DNA from: Brachyspira suanatina
GTDB taxonomy: Bacteria > Spirochaetota > Brachyspiria > Brachyspirales > Brachyspiraceae
Assembly: GCF_001049755.1 (NCBI RefSeq)
Contig: NZ_CVLB01000002.1
Span: forward strand, 419,743-483,742
DNA length: 64,000 nt
Reading direction: 5' to 3'
Below are positions 27,648 to 37,189 of this stretch, in pieces. The translations under genes and the position numbers were made by a program. The stretch's first letter is position 1. Each line of letters starts with the position of its first letter. The notes beneath the pieces are model-generated. The model had not been told where the DNA came from, did no database searches, and was given only the letters and a program-made list of their open reading frames with translations.

Positions 27648-28541
27648 ATGAAAAATAGATTATTAATTATATACTTTATATTTTTTATATTATTCTGTTT
27701 TTCTCAAATATCTTTTGCAAGAAGAAATGATTTTGAATTTGATGTAACTCCGCTTATAGAGAAAAATAAAATGTTTTCTGTAGGTATGGGAGGAATATTT
27801 TCTGAATATAATGGCTGGTTTAATAATGGTAAATTAAATATCTTGGATCCTTATAACCCTAATATAAGCAGAAGAGATTTATATTTTACATTTATGCCTT
27901 ATTTCAAAGTAAGACCTATAAAATATTTAGAATTGGGAGTATCAACAAGCTTCACATATCAAAGGCAGGATTGGAGAAATGATATAACAAGCGCCACAAA
28001 TATGACTGATACTTTTAATTTTGATTCTATAAATGCTACTATGAAAGCTACACTTTTAGATTGGTATTTATCTATAGGGGTTAAAGTAGGATTAAGTTAC
28101 AGCTTTATGAAAAATAATCATATATATGCTGATATAAAAGATCCTTTTAATATATATACAACTATAATGTTTGCAGGAATTCCAAAGGTAATACCTCTTA
28201 ATTTTTTCTTCTGCTACACGTTTGACACAAGAGATAATTTATTAAAAGATATACTTAATACAGGTGAAATATCCGGAGGAATAGAGGTTATAACTTCTCC
28301 TTTCATAACTTTATATACCGGCGTAAATTATATATTCCCATATACTAAAGACTCAGATTTATCCTATTTAGATATATTTGTAAAATTCAAAGCAACAATA
28401 TCTGATTTTCTATATATGACTGTATCATATCAGAAAACAGTATATGGAACAGGAAATGCACCAAATACTGCAACATTTAATTTTGCTATAGAATATATGT
28501 TCTATACTCCTCAATGGGATTGGTGGAGCTTAAAAAAATAA
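27648..28541 (+). CDS. Putative outer-membrane beta-barrel protein
   Basis: The 297 residues start with a signal peptide (to about SFARRND). The remainder is rich in alternating aromatic and polar residues (YLELGVSTSFTYQRQDW, LYTGVNYIFPYT) and ends in FNFAIEYMFYTPQWDWWSLKK, consistent with an outer-membrane barrel. I do not recognise the family. No ribosome site is obvious; it probably depends on coupling with the upstream SurA-like gene. Confidence 0.6.
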   Translation: MKNRLLIIYFIFFILFCFSQISFARRNDFEFDVTPLIEKNKMFSVGMGGIFSEYNGWFNNGKLNILDPYNPNISRRDLYFTFMPYFKVRPIKYLELGVSTSFTYQRQDWRNDITSATNMTDTFNFDSINATMKATLLDWYLSIGVKVGLSYSFMKNNHIYADIKDPFNIYTTIMFAGIPKVIPLNFFFCYTFDTRDNLLKDILNTGEISGGIEVITSPFITLYTGVNYIFPYTKDSDLSYLDIFVKFKATISDFLYMTVSYQKTVYGTGNAPNTATFNFAIEYMFYTPQWDWWSLKK

Positions 28542-28552
28542 ATATTATATAA

Positions 28553-29290
28553 TCATATAGAAAATATAATATTAATACTCTTTCCTAATAAATGCTGGGA
28601 TATGGTCTGTATGAATGCTAGTATAGTTCTTAATATTCCAAAGAATAACAATGCATAAAGTATTAAAAAACCATAAGGATATATTCTATCGTAAGTATCT
28701 TTTCCTTTAGGAGATAAGAAAAATCTTAATATCCAACCGCCGTCTAATGGAGGAAAAGGAAGAAAATTAAAAAACATAAGCATTATATTGATCATATAAA
28801 ACATAACTAACATTGTTAAAATTACAGGCAAGGCATTAATTAAAATATTAGATAAAGCATTACCATTATGCTCTAAAAACATTATTATTTTATATATGAT
28901 AAAAGTACCATCTACATTAAATGTAAGTATTTTCAATATAATAAATGATACAGTTGCTATCACAAGATTGGCAAAAGGACCTGCAAATGATACCAATGCC
29001 TGATCTCTTTCAAAATTATTAAAATTATGAGGATTAACAGGTACAGCTTTCATCCAGCCTATAACCGGAATACCTGTAACTGCTGCAATTATTGGAAGAA
29101 CTACACTTCCTAATATATCAATATGTGCTAAAGGATTTAAAGTAAGCCTTCCAAGACTCATAGCTGTTCTATCTCCAAACATAAATGCTGTTCTAGCATG
29201 AGAATATTCATGTGTACTTGCTGATATTATAAATACAACATAGGATATAATGCCTATTGAAAGTTTGTTAGAAAATATTTCATAAACCAT
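28553..29290 (-). CDS. Site-2 protease family (M50) membrane metalloprotease
   Basis: A 245-residue integral membrane protease. The zinc motif is H27-E-Y-S-H31 in the first half, and the second conserved element is NFLPFPPLDGGWILRFF, which supplies the Asp ligand. The minimal topology without a PDZ domain fits the YwhC/RIP-like group rather than RseP. Such enzymes cut within membranes, but the substrate here is unknown. It diverges from the sulfated-sugar locus. Confidence 0.88.
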   Translation of the reverse strand: MVYEIFSNKLSIGIISYVVFIISASTHEYSHARTAFMFGDRTAMSLGRLTLNPLAHIDILGSVVLPIIAAVTGIPVIGWMKAVPVNPHNFNNFERDQALVSFAGPFANLVIATVSFIILKILTFNVDGTFIIYKIIMFLEHNGNALSNILINALPVILTMLVMFYMINIMLMFFNFLPFPPLDGGWILRFFLSPKGKDTYDRIYPYGFLILYALLFFGILRTILAFIQTISQHLLGKSINIIFSI

Positions 29291-29411
29291 TTTTTATTCA
29301 TTTCCTTAAAATATCTGATGTTTAAATATAAGAAACTTATACAATTTTAGTATAAATTATATTTTTTGCAAATTTAAAAAATTTACACAACAAATATATA
29401 TACAAATTTGT

Positions 29412-29451
29412 TATATATTTTAAATTTATATATATAAATTTAAAATATATA
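29412..29451. promoter_or_regulatory. Perfect 40-bp A/T palindrome upstream of sugar locus
   Basis: Every base pairs: the 20-base half beginning TATATATTTTAAATTTATAT is followed immediately by its exact reverse complement. It ends one base before the -35 box of the next gene. A regulator site or cruciform is likely. The GntR-type gene of this locus is one candidate binder. Confidence 0.75.
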
Positions 29452-29479
29452 TTGACATATATACAATTTTATATATACT
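29452..29479 (+). promoter_or_regulatory. Promoter of the sulfated-sugar operon, probably leaderless
   Basis: TTGACA and TATACT are 16 bases apart. The -10 box ends eight bases before the ATG at 29487, so the mRNA should begin at the start codon. There is no Shine-Dalgarno site. Confidence 0.7.
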
Positions 29480-29486
29480 TTATTGT

Positions 29487-30980
29487 ATGAGACACTTAAA
29501 ATTATTTACAGATTTACATTCAAATTTACATCATGAACAAATTCATGAATTAGAAAAATGGTATAATCATGCAAAAGAAATGCTTGATTTTTGGGCTGTG
29601 GTATATTATCCATACCATGTGGTAAAAACAGAAGGCGGAATGCCTGTAGAAACAATACATTCAGATGAAATAATAAAAAAAGACTGGGAGTATATACGTA
29701 ATTTTTTAAAAGAACATAACGATCCTAACTTCCCTGTATTTTTAGCATATGAATGGCAGGGTAATGGTGAGGACGGAGATCACAATGTATTTTTTCTAGA
29801 TGACGGCGAACCTATTTTTCCTTTAACATATAAGGAATTATGCGATCAGCTGCCTAAAACTGCTATAGCAATACCGCATCATGTTGGATACTTAAAAGGA
29901 TTCAGAGGCAAGAATTGGGATACTCATAATGAAGAAGTATCTCCTGTTGTAGAGATATTCTCATCTCATGGTTCTTCTGAAAGTGCATTTACAGATCTTC
30001 CTATGGTAAGACATATACATATGGGACCTAGAACAGGAGGCGGAACTGTATTTGACGGATTAAATAGAGGCTATAAATTTGGAATAATAGCTTCCGGAGA
30101 TAACCATGTAGTTTCTACAATGTATGAACATGGATTTGCATGCATAAAAGCAAAATCTAAATCAAAAAACGATATTTGGGAAGCTATAAAAAATAGAGAA
30201 GTTTATGCTGTTACATCTAGTAAAATATTATTAGATTATGATTATAAAGAAAATACTCATAATGTAGAAGTATATGCTTCAGATGCCGTATCAAGAATAG
30301 AGTTAATAAAAAATGGAAATGTACATCAAACTTATGTACATAACGGAACTTGGGAAGAAAAAGAATTAGGTGATACTGTAAAATTCAAATTTAAAATAGA
30401 ATTTGGCTGGGGACCAGATACAAAAATATTTGAAGATATAAGCAGTAAAGTATGGGACGTTGAACTTCAAACAAGCGGAAAAATAGTATCAGTTGAAAAA
30501 TGTTTCTCTACATTCGGACAGCATTTAGAATGGGATAATAAAAGCAATAAATGTAAATTCACTCTTACATCACATAAAAATACTCAATCCGGAAAATGGA
30601 TGGGACCTTCTCCTATTACAAATGAAGCAGTAATATTTGAAATAGAAGATAATATCAACTCTGATTTAATTTTAAATATAAACGGAAAAGAGTTTAAGAA
30701 AAAAATCTCTGACATACTTGCCAATACTGATTTAATAGTATTTTTGGACGAAGCTAAAAAACTTGTATTGGAACGTTACAATTTAAAAGAATTCTACAGA
30801 GGCGATCCTTTCTATCAAAATGCTTATAAAGTTCGTTTATTAAAAGGAGCACCTGAAATGGCTTATAAAGTTAATTGCTCTTTCAAAACAGATAAAACGA
30901 ATATCGGAGATTATTATTTAGTAAAAGTAATTCAAAGAGATGGAGCCGTTGCTTGGTCATCTCCTATTTGGATATCTTAA
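29487..30980 (+). CDS. PHP-like metal-dependent hydrolase (DUF3604-type)
   Basis: This 497-residue protein starts directly with the PHP-type motif TDLHSN. Further metal-ligand candidates follow: FLAYEWQGNGEDGDHN, AIPHHVGY, EIFSSHGSSE and IIASGDNHV. The order fits the PHP/DUF3604 group of phosphoesterase-like hydrolases. The C-terminal 220 residues look like beta-sandwich. No signal peptide is present, so it is cytoplasmic. It is the first gene of an operon with a PTS transporter and a sulfatase, which suggests a carbohydrate-ester substrate. The exact reaction is unknown. Confidence 0.7.
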   Translation: MRHLKLFTDLHSNLHHEQIHELEKWYNHAKEMLDFWAVVYYPYHVVKTEGGMPVETIHSDEIIKKDWEYIRNFLKEHNDPNFPVFLAYEWQGNGEDGDHNVFFLDDGEPIFPLTYKELCDQLPKTAIAIPHHVGYLKGFRGKNWDTHNEEVSPVVEIFSSHGSSESAFTDLPMVRHIHMGPRTGGGTVFDGLNRGYKFGIIASGDNHVVSTMYEHGFACIKAKSKSKNDIWEAIKNREVYAVTSSKILLDYDYKENTHNVEVYASDAVSRIELIKNGNVHQTYVHNGTWEEKELGDTVKFKFKIEFGWGPDTKIFEDISSKVWDVELQTSGKIVSVEKCFSTFGQHLEWDNKSNKCKFTLTSHKNTQSGKWMGPSPITNEAVIFEIEDNINSDLILNINGKEFKKKISDILANTDLIVFLDEAKKLVLERYNLKEFYRGDPFYQNAYKVRLLKGAPEMAYKVNCSFKTDKTNIGDYYLVKVIQRDGAVAWSSPIWIS

Positions 30981-31006
30981 AATTATAATAACTTTGGAGT
31001 TTTTAT

Positions 31007-32602
31007 ATGTCAAGTAATTTATTAACCTTTTTAAAAGATGAAATAGGCGGTCTTGGTCAAAGATTAGGAAAGGCAATTATGATGCCTATAGCTGTTTTGC
31101 CTGTAGCAGGTTTGTTCTTAGGAATACCAGCAGCATTATCATCTCAGGCAGTTAAAACTACATACCCTATACTTAGTAATGTAGTATTGCAGGATATTTT
31201 ATCTATAATGAATGCAGTTGGTAATGGTGTTTTCACAGCACTTCCATTAATATTTGCTGTAGGTATATCTGTTGGTTTAGCTAAAAATGAAAAAGGAGCT
31301 GCAGGATTATCCGGAACTGTAGGTTATTTTGTACTTCTTACTTCTATCAGTGCCTTACTTACTATAACAGGAAAAATGGCTCCTGAAGGCGTTGATATGA
31401 GATTATTAGGTCAGGGCATGCAATTTGGAATAAAAACTCTTAATATGAATGTATTTGGCGGTATATTAGCAGGAGTAGTAACAGGAATAGTTCATAATAG
31501 ATTTTATAAAACTAAATTACCTGATTATCTTGCTTTCTTTGGAGGATCTAGATTTGTCCCTATAGTAAATACTGTTGTTTTCTTATTTGTAGGTTTAATA
31601 ATGTTCTTTATATGGCCTGGAATAGCAAATATAATTTCCTATATAGGTAAAATAACTCAAAATTTAGGATTATTAGGAGCATTCATATACGGACTTATAT
31701 TAAGACTATTCTACATAATAGGATTGCACCATGTATTTTATCTTCCTTTCTGGACTACAGCAGCAGGCGGTACTTTAGAAGTTGGCGGAAAAGTAATAGA
31801 AGGATGGCAGCAAATATTCTTAGCACAGCTTGCAGATCCAAATACTGTTAAATACTTTAGCAACATAGCTTTATATAACAGTGGAAGATACATACATATG
31901 ATATTCGGACTTCCTGCAGTTTGTCTTGCTATGTATTATTCTATACCAAAAGGTCCTAAAAGAAAAGCAACTTTTGGTTTCCTATTATCAATAGCTTTAA
32001 CATGTTTTATAACAGGAGTTACAGAGCCTATATCATTTGCATTGTTATTTGCATCTCCTATGCTTTTTATTGCTGAAGCTATACTATTTGCTTTCTCATT
32101 CCTTGTAGCAGCATTATTAAATATTACTATAGGATCTACATTCTCAGCAGGTATATTAGAGTTTTTATTATTCGGAGTATTCCAAGGAAATTCAAAAACT
32201 AATTATTTATCATTATTGCTTGTAGGCATACCTGTAGCTGTAGTATATTTCTTTGTATTTAAATTCTTAATTAAAAAATTACATGCTAAAACACCTGGTT
32301 TAGATGATGATACAGAATTAAGCTCTGAAATGAAATTAAATGTAGATTTCAAAGGTAATCCTCAAATGATATTAGATGCTTTAGGAGGAATAGAAAATAT
32401 TGTAGAATTGGATAACTGTGCTACTAGATTAAGAGTAACAGTGAAAAAAATAGAACCTGTTAATATAGAGAATTTAAAGAAAACAGGAAGCCCTAATGCA
32501 ATAGTTAGAGGTAAAAATATTCAGGTTATATACGGACCTAAAGTTAATTTGATAAGAACAGAGATAGATGAATATTTACAATCTATAGGAAAAACAATAT
32601 AA
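31007..32602 (+). CDS. PTS EIICB transporter, glucose/N-acetylglucosamine family
   Basis: Residues 1-430 form the EIIC membrane channel of the glucose family (GKAIMMPIAVLPVAGLFLGIP, GLHHVFYLPFWTTAAGG, ITGVTEPISFALLFASP). Residues about 448-531 form EIIB with the phosphorylated Cys471 in ELDNCATRLRVTV. EIIA is absent and must come from another protein. Transport phosphorylates the sugar. GGAG lies before the start. Its placement before a sulfatase without a signal peptide suggests that the imported sugar is sulfated. Confidence 0.93.
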   Translation: MSSNLLTFLKDEIGGLGQRLGKAIMMPIAVLPVAGLFLGIPAALSSQAVKTTYPILSNVVLQDILSIMNAVGNGVFTALPLIFAVGISVGLAKNEKGAAGLSGTVGYFVLLTSISALLTITGKMAPEGVDMRLLGQGMQFGIKTLNMNVFGGILAGVVTGIVHNRFYKTKLPDYLAFFGGSRFVPIVNTVVFLFVGLIMFFIWPGIANIISYIGKITQNLGLLGAFIYGLILRLFYIIGLHHVFYLPFWTTAAGGTLEVGGKVIEGWQQIFLAQLADPNTVKYFSNIALYNSGRYIHMIFGLPAVCLAMYYSIPKGPKRKATFGFLLSIALTCFITGVTEPISFALLFASPMLFIAEAILFAFSFLVAALLNITIGSTFSAGILEFLLFGVFQGNSKTNYLSLLLVGIPVAVVYFFVFKFLIKKLHAKTPGLDDDTELSSEMKLNVDFKGNPQMILDALGGIENIVELDNCATRLRVTVKKIEPVNIENLKKTGSPNAIVRGKNIQVIYGPKVNLIRTEIDEYLQSIGKTI

Positions 32603-32633
32603 TAAATAAAAAAATCATATGTAGGTGACTTTT

Positions 32634-33986
32634 ATGAATATCATATATATACATACTCATGACAGCGGAAGAATATTAAGTCCATATGGATATAATACTA
32701 AAAATGATGCGCTTTTGAATTTTGCTCAGGATAGTCTTTTATTTAGAGAAGCATATGCAGCATCTCCTACATGTTCTCCAAGCAGATCAGCTTTATTAAC
32801 AGGAATGTATCCTCATTCTAATGGAATGCTAGGGCTTGCTCAAAGGGGATTCAGCATATACGATTACTCAAAACATTTAGTACAATTTTTAAAAGGCAAT
32901 AATTATCATACTGTTTTATGCGGAATACAGCATGAAGCAGGTTCATATCTTGATCATAAAAATGGTGCAAATGTTATAGGATACGATGAAGATATATCAA
33001 CTGATAATACAGGATTAAAAGAAGAAGAATTGCATAATTGGGATTATAATAACTCATTGAATGCTGCTCAATGGATTTCTAATTATAATTCAGATAAGCC
33101 GTTTTTTATGTCTTTTGGATTTTTTGCAACTCACAGAAAATTCCCTATAAATAATGAAAACGGAGAAAATCCTAATTATGTAAAACCTCCAATGCCTATA
33201 GTGGATAATGAATATACTAGAAGAGATTATGCAAGATATTTAGATTCAGCAAAATATTTTGATAAAGCATTTGATAATATTATCAAAGCTATAAAAAAAG
33301 CAGGTATTTATGACAAATCCATTATCATATTCACTACAGATCATGGAATAGCATTTCCATTTGCAAAATGTAATTTGAAAGATAGCGGAATAGCTGTTTC
33401 ATTTATAATGAGAGTGCCAAACTCAAAATTAAACGGCGAAGTATATGATAATTTAATCTCTCATGTTGATGTATTTCCTACTTTATGCGATTTAATCGGA
33501 GTGAAAAAACCTAATTATTTACAAGGAATATCTTTTGCTGAAATATTTAATTCTAAAGATACTGAAATTAGAAAAGAAATATTCTCTGAAATTAATTTCC
33601 ATACATCCTATGAACCTGTTAGATCTATAAGAACAAAAAGATATAAATACATAAAATATTATGATGATAGTTATTTAAATATCAATTTGTCTAATATAGA
33701 TAATTCTGAGTCAAAAGATTATTATATCAATAACGATTTAAAAACTATTGAAAAGTCTAAAGAAGCATTGTATGATCTTCTATATGATATAGGAGAAAAT
33801 AATAATCTTATTAATGATAATAAATATGCAGATATATTACAAAATCTTAGAAATAGTTTAGATAAGATTATGAAAGAAACAAATGATCCTCTTTTAAATG
33901 GAAATATACAAGTTGATAAAAAATGGAAAGTAAATAAAGTTACTTGTTTAAATCCTAGTTCTAAGGATCCAAATGACTATTTATAA
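32634..33986 (+). CDS. Cytoplasmic type I sulfatase
   Basis: A formylglycine sulfatase of 450 residues, close to heparan N-sulfatase-like groups. Cys47 in PTCSPSRSALLTGMYPHSNG is the residue converted to formylglycine (C-x-P-S-R). IIFTTDHGIAFPFAKCNLKD supplies further metal and substrate residues. The N-terminal metal motif is THDSG in place of the usual DDxG. I chose the ATG with AGGTGA five bases upstream; a GTG nine bases earlier lacks such spacing. There is no signal peptide, so desulfation happens inside the cell after PTS import. No maturase gene (anSME/FGE) is in the window. Confidence 0.9.
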   Translation: MNIIYIHTHDSGRILSPYGYNTKNDALLNFAQDSLLFREAYAASPTCSPSRSALLTGMYPHSNGMLGLAQRGFSIYDYSKHLVQFLKGNNYHTVLCGIQHEAGSYLDHKNGANVIGYDEDISTDNTGLKEEELHNWDYNNSLNAAQWISNYNSDKPFFMSFGFFATHRKFPINNENGENPNYVKPPMPIVDNEYTRRDYARYLDSAKYFDKAFDNIIKAIKKAGIYDKSIIIFTTDHGIAFPFAKCNLKDSGIAVSFIMRVPNSKLNGEVYDNLISHVDVFPTLCDLIGVKKPNYLQGISFAEIFNSKDTEIRKEIFSEINFHTSYEPVRSIRTKRYKYIKYYDDSYLNINLSNIDNSESKDYYINNDLKTIEKSKEALYDLLYDIGENNNLINDNKYADILQNLRNSLDKIMKETNDPLLNGNIQVDKKWKVNKVTCLNPSSKDPNDYL

Positions 33987-33989
33987 TTA

Positions 33990-34703
33990 TTAAATAGTTT
34001 TTGTTATGTTGTATTGATAATACTGAGTATTTATTATAAGCTCGGTATAATCCAATACATCTCCTTCTTCAAGATATGTAATATTATGTATTTTTAAAAC
34101 GGGGGTATTATCTAATATCCCCATTAATTTTTTTATATTCTCATCTTCTATTATGATTGGTACAATAGTATGTTCGCAGCATACTATTTTTTTATTTTTT
34201 TTCTTCTCTACATAATCATATTTAGAATTAAGAAGCACTTCATAAGACAAATCAGGAAATTTACTCACAGACATATATGTGCTTTCATACATCATAGGTA
34301 TTCCATCAGCAAGTCTTAATCTTTCAAAATAATATATTTCTTCATCTTCAGGTATTTTTAATATATGCGATATTCTTTCAGATTTTTGAATTATATTAAA
34401 TATTATTACTTTAGTTTCTACTTTTTTGCCTAATGTTGACATCTCATTAGTAAAACTTTTTATAGGTATGCTTCTTGAAATTATATTAGATTTAGCTATA
34501 TATGTACCGCTTCCTCTAGTTCTTACCAAAAAACCTTTAGCAACTAAATTATCTGTAGCATGCCTTACTGTTAATCTGCTTACATTAAATTGTTTAGCTA
34601 ATTCATATTCTGTTGGTATGCAATCCCCATTTTTATAATATGAACTATTAATTTTATCTAGTATATAATTTTCTATGATTTTGTATTTCGATGTAGACTT
34701 CAT
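33990..34703 (-). CDS. GntR-family regulator with UTRA domain
   Basis: A 237-residue HutC-type regulator. The N-terminal winged helix has NGDCIPTEYELAKQFNVSRLTVRHATDNLVAKGFL, and RTRGSGTYIA closes the wing. The UTRA ligand domain follows (EEIYYFERLRLADGIPMMYESTYMS). Family members sense sugars or sugar phosphates. It is convergent with the sulfatase, three bases apart, and most likely controls that operon. Confidence 0.9.
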   Translation of the reverse strand: MKSTSKYKIIENYILDKINSSYYKNGDCIPTEYELAKQFNVSRLTVRHATDNLVAKGFLVRTRGSGTYIAKSNIISRSIPIKSFTNEMSTLGKKVETKVIIFNIIQKSERISHILKIPEDEEIYYFERLRLADGIPMMYESTYMSVSKFPDLSYEVLLNSKYDYVEKKKNKKIVCCEHTIVPIIIEDENIKKLMGILDNTPVLKIHNITYLEEGDVLDYTELIINTQYYQYNITKTI

Positions 34704-34737
34704 ATTTCTTTATATATCAACTCAACTATTATAAAAA

Positions 34738-35466
34738 TTAATGATTCAATACTTTATACAAGAATTCTTTTACTCTATCATGTTTAGGATTAGAGAAGAA
34801 CTCATTAGGTTTTTCATCCTCAAGTATCTTTCCGTCATTCATAAAAAGTATTCTAGTAGCAACATTCTTAGCAAAACCCATTTCATGAGTAACAATTATC
34901 ATAGTCATGCCTTCTCTGGCAAGCTCTATCATAACATCTAAAACCTCTTTAATCATTTCAGGATCCAAAGCAGAAGTAGGCTCATCAAAAAGCATAATAT
35001 CAGGCTCCATAGCCAAAGCTCTTGCTATAGCTATTCTCTGTTTCTGTCCTCCTGAAAGCTTGCTAGGATAAACATCTTTTTTATCAACCAAACCTACTTT
35101 ATTAAGAAGTTCTATAGCTTTTTTCTCAGCATTTTCTTTTGAAATTTTTTTTACTTTCATAGGGGCTAAAGTGATATTTTCCATAACAGTTTTATGAGGA
35201 AATAAATTGAAATGCTGAAATACCATTCCAAGTTCCTGTCTTATAACATTAATATCAGTGTCTTTATCCATGATATTTTTGCCATTTATGATAATATCAC
35301 CTTGAGAAGGTTCTTCAAGTCTGTTTAAGCATCTTAAAAAAGTAGATTTACCGCTTCCTGAAGGTCCTATTACAGCGATAATTTCTCCTTTTGCAATATC
35401 AACATCTATACCTTTAAGAACTTCTAATTTTCCAAATTGTTTATATAAATTTCTTACCTTAATCAC
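34738..35466 (-). CDS. Polar amino-acid ABC transporter ATPase (GlnQ-like)
   Basis: A 242-residue ATPase with Walker [17 protein letters not shown]-loop [14 protein letters not shown], signature [16 protein letters not shown] and Walker [15 protein letters not shown]. The near-invariant match to GlnQ/HisP types and the neighbouring genes identify an amino-acid importer. Its start overlaps the permease stop by eight bases. Confidence 0.95.
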   Translation of the reverse strand: MIKVRNLYKQFGKLEVLKGIDVDIAKGEIIAVIGPSGSGKSTFLRCLNRLEEPSQGDIIINGKNIMDKDTDINVIRQELGMVFQHFNLFPHKTVMENITLAPMKVKKISKENAEKKAIELLNKVGLVDKKDVYPSKLSGGQKQRIAIARALAMEPDIMLFDEPTSALDPEMIKEVLDVMIELAREGMTMIIVTHEMGFAKNVATRILFMNDGKILEDEKPNEFFSNPKHDRVKEFLYKVLNH

Positions 35467-36172
35467 TTTCTCTCAAACCCTCCTCTACTCTCTTCATAAT
35501 CATCGCAAATACAGAAGTAAGTATAAAATATATTATTCCCACAGCAATTAAAGGCTCAACTCCTCTATATGTTTGACTTGTAATGATGTTAGCAGATCTA
35601 AGCAAATCAACTCCGCCTATAAATCCAACAACAGAAGTTTCTTTAAGCAATGCTATAAACTCGCTTACAAGAGGAGGAAGTATTTTTTTGATAGCCTGAG
35701 GTATTATAATTTCTTTCATAGACATAGAATAATTCATACCTAAAGCCCTTGCAGCTTCCATTTGTCCTTTATCCAAACTTTGTATGCCTGCTCTTATAAT
35801 TTCAGCAACATAAGCTCCGGAGTTTATTCCAAAAGCAATTGCCGCTATAATAAGTATTGGAGTATCTCTTAAACTATCAACAAAAATAACATTAGCCCAT
35901 ATCATGAGCTGTACTACAACAGGAGTTCCTCTTAAAATATTTACATACCAGAATGCCAATTTTGATAAAGGATTGAAATCTTTGAACTTTTTAGAGTTTT
36001 TGAACGGATAAAATTCAGAAAGCTGAAGCAATGCCACTAATATACCTAGTATAACACCTATTATAGTAGAGCATGCTGTTGTTCCTACAGAAAATAATAA
36101 TCCTTTTATAATATAGATGTATCTCTCATTTGATATGAATATTAACTTTAGAAGTTCTAAATATTCAAGCAT
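35459..36172 (-). CDS. Polar amino-acid ABC transporter permease
   Basis: The 237-residue HisM/GlnP-type permease has [35 protein letters not shown]-like [13 protein letters not shown], and the coupling motif [22 protein letters not shown]. About five membrane segments are visible. It probably works as a homodimer, since no second permease gene is present. Confidence 0.94.
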   Translation of the reverse strand: MLEYLELLKLIFISNERYIYIIKGLLFSVGTTACSTIIGVILGILVALLQLSEFYPFKNSKKFKDFNPLSKLAFWYVNILRGTPVVVQLMIWANVIFVDSLRDTPILIIAAIAFGINSGAYVAEIIRAGIQSLDKGQMEAARALGMNYSMSMKEIIIPQAIKKILPPLVSEFIALLKETSVVGFIGGVDLLRSANIITSQTYRGVEPLIAVGIIYFILTSVFAMIMKRVEEGLRESD

Positions 36173-36196
36173 ATATATAAACCCTTATAAAAAATA

Positions 36197-36246
36197 TATC
36201 CTCTTCTTATAATCCCATACAAAATCGAGAAAATAAGAAGAAGATA
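36197..36246 (-). promoter_or_regulatory. Intercistronic hairpin between binding protein and permease
   Basis: TATCCTCTTCTTAT pairs with ATAAGAAGAAGATA over 14 positions with one mismatch, around a 22-base loop. Hairpins at this spot usually stabilise the binding-protein mRNA or reduce read-through, giving more binding protein than permease. Confidence 0.65.
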
Positions 36247-36257
36247 TAAAATATATA

Positions 36258-37001
36258 TTATTTCCCAAAATACTTACTTATTAAAGCATCATAAGTGCCG
36301 TTTTCTTTAAGTGTTTTTAAAGCATCATTCATTTGAGCAAGAAGTTCTGTATCTTCTTTTCTCATAGCAATAGAATACTCTTCAACAGCAGCATCAGTTT
36401 CTACCAATTTTAATTCAGTATTCTGAGCTACATAGTTCTTAGCAGGCTCATAATCTAATACAACAGCATCAACTTTCTGAGATTTCAAAGCTAATATTGT
36501 TTCTGCAGTAGTATTGAATTTCTGAACTTCTACATTAGGCATCTCGCTTACCAAAATGTCACCTGTATATCCTAAAACAACACCTATTTTCTTACCTGTA
36601 AAATTATCAAAAGAAGTTATATCTGTATTTGCTGCCTGAACTACTATAGACTGTTTTGAATTATAATAAGGCTCTGTGAAATTAACAAACTTTTTTCTTT
36701 CTTCAGTTGCTGTCATACCAGCTGCAATAACGTCTATTTTTTTAGCCTCTAAAGCAGGAAGTAGTCCGTCAAACTGCATATCCACTATTTCTATTTCTTT
36801 ACCTATTAACTTAGCTGCTTCTGCTATTAAATCCATATCAAAACCAACTATTTTATCACCTTCTCTGTATTCAAAAGGCTCAAATTCTGCATTAGTACCT
36901 ACATATAATTTGTTTTTTTCTTCTTTCTTTTGACAGCTTATGAATAGAACTAAAACCATTGACAAAGCTATAACTATTTTTATAATATTATTCTTAAACA
37001 T
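36258..37001 (-). CDS. Amino-acid binding lipoprotein of ABC importer
   Basis: The 247-residue protein has a signal peptide with lipobox FISC (Cys23) and a SBP_bac_3 domain. It shows LYVGTNAEFEPFEYREGDKIVGFDMDL, IDVIAAGMTATEERKKFVNFTEPYY and GKKIGVVLGYTGD. The ligand-binding Arg of the family is replaced by a GMTATEER context typical of polar or basic amino-acid binders. The exact amino acid is not clear. It is the first gene of a three-gene operon. Confidence 0.93.
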   Translation of the reverse strand: MFKNNIIKIVIALSMVLVLFISCQKKEEKNKLYVGTNAEFEPFEYREGDKIVGFDMDLIAEAAKLIGKEIEIVDMQFDGLLPALEAKKIDVIAAGMTATEERKKFVNFTEPYYNSKQSIVVQAANTDITSFDNFTGKKIGVVLGYTGDILVSEMPNVEVQKFNTTAETILALKSQKVDAVVLDYEPAKNYVAQNTELKLVETDAAVEEYSIAMRKEDTELLAQMNDALKTLKENGTYDALISKYFGK

Positions 37002-37035
37002 AATAAAACCCTTTACTTTCTAGATTTTTGCAATA

Positions 37036-37064
37036 ATTCTATATAATAATGTAAAAAAGTCAAG
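37036..37064 (-). promoter_or_regulatory. Promoter of the amino-acid importer operon
   Basis: On the minus strand TTGACT (37064-37059) and TAGAAT (37041-37036) have a 17-base spacing. Confidence 0.6.
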
Positions 37065-37189
37065 GTAAAATATATGCTTTTAAAATGCTGATTTATCACA
37101 TAAATGAATTTGAATTAATAAGATATATAATATATAATTTCTACCTAAATAATAAATAATTAAATAATAAAAATGGAGATGTAAAATAT

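Noticed and set aside
32625-32633. GTG start of the sulfatase nine bases before the chosen ATG
   Set aside because: That GTG is part of the ribosome site AGGTGA, which is correctly spaced for the ATG at 32634.
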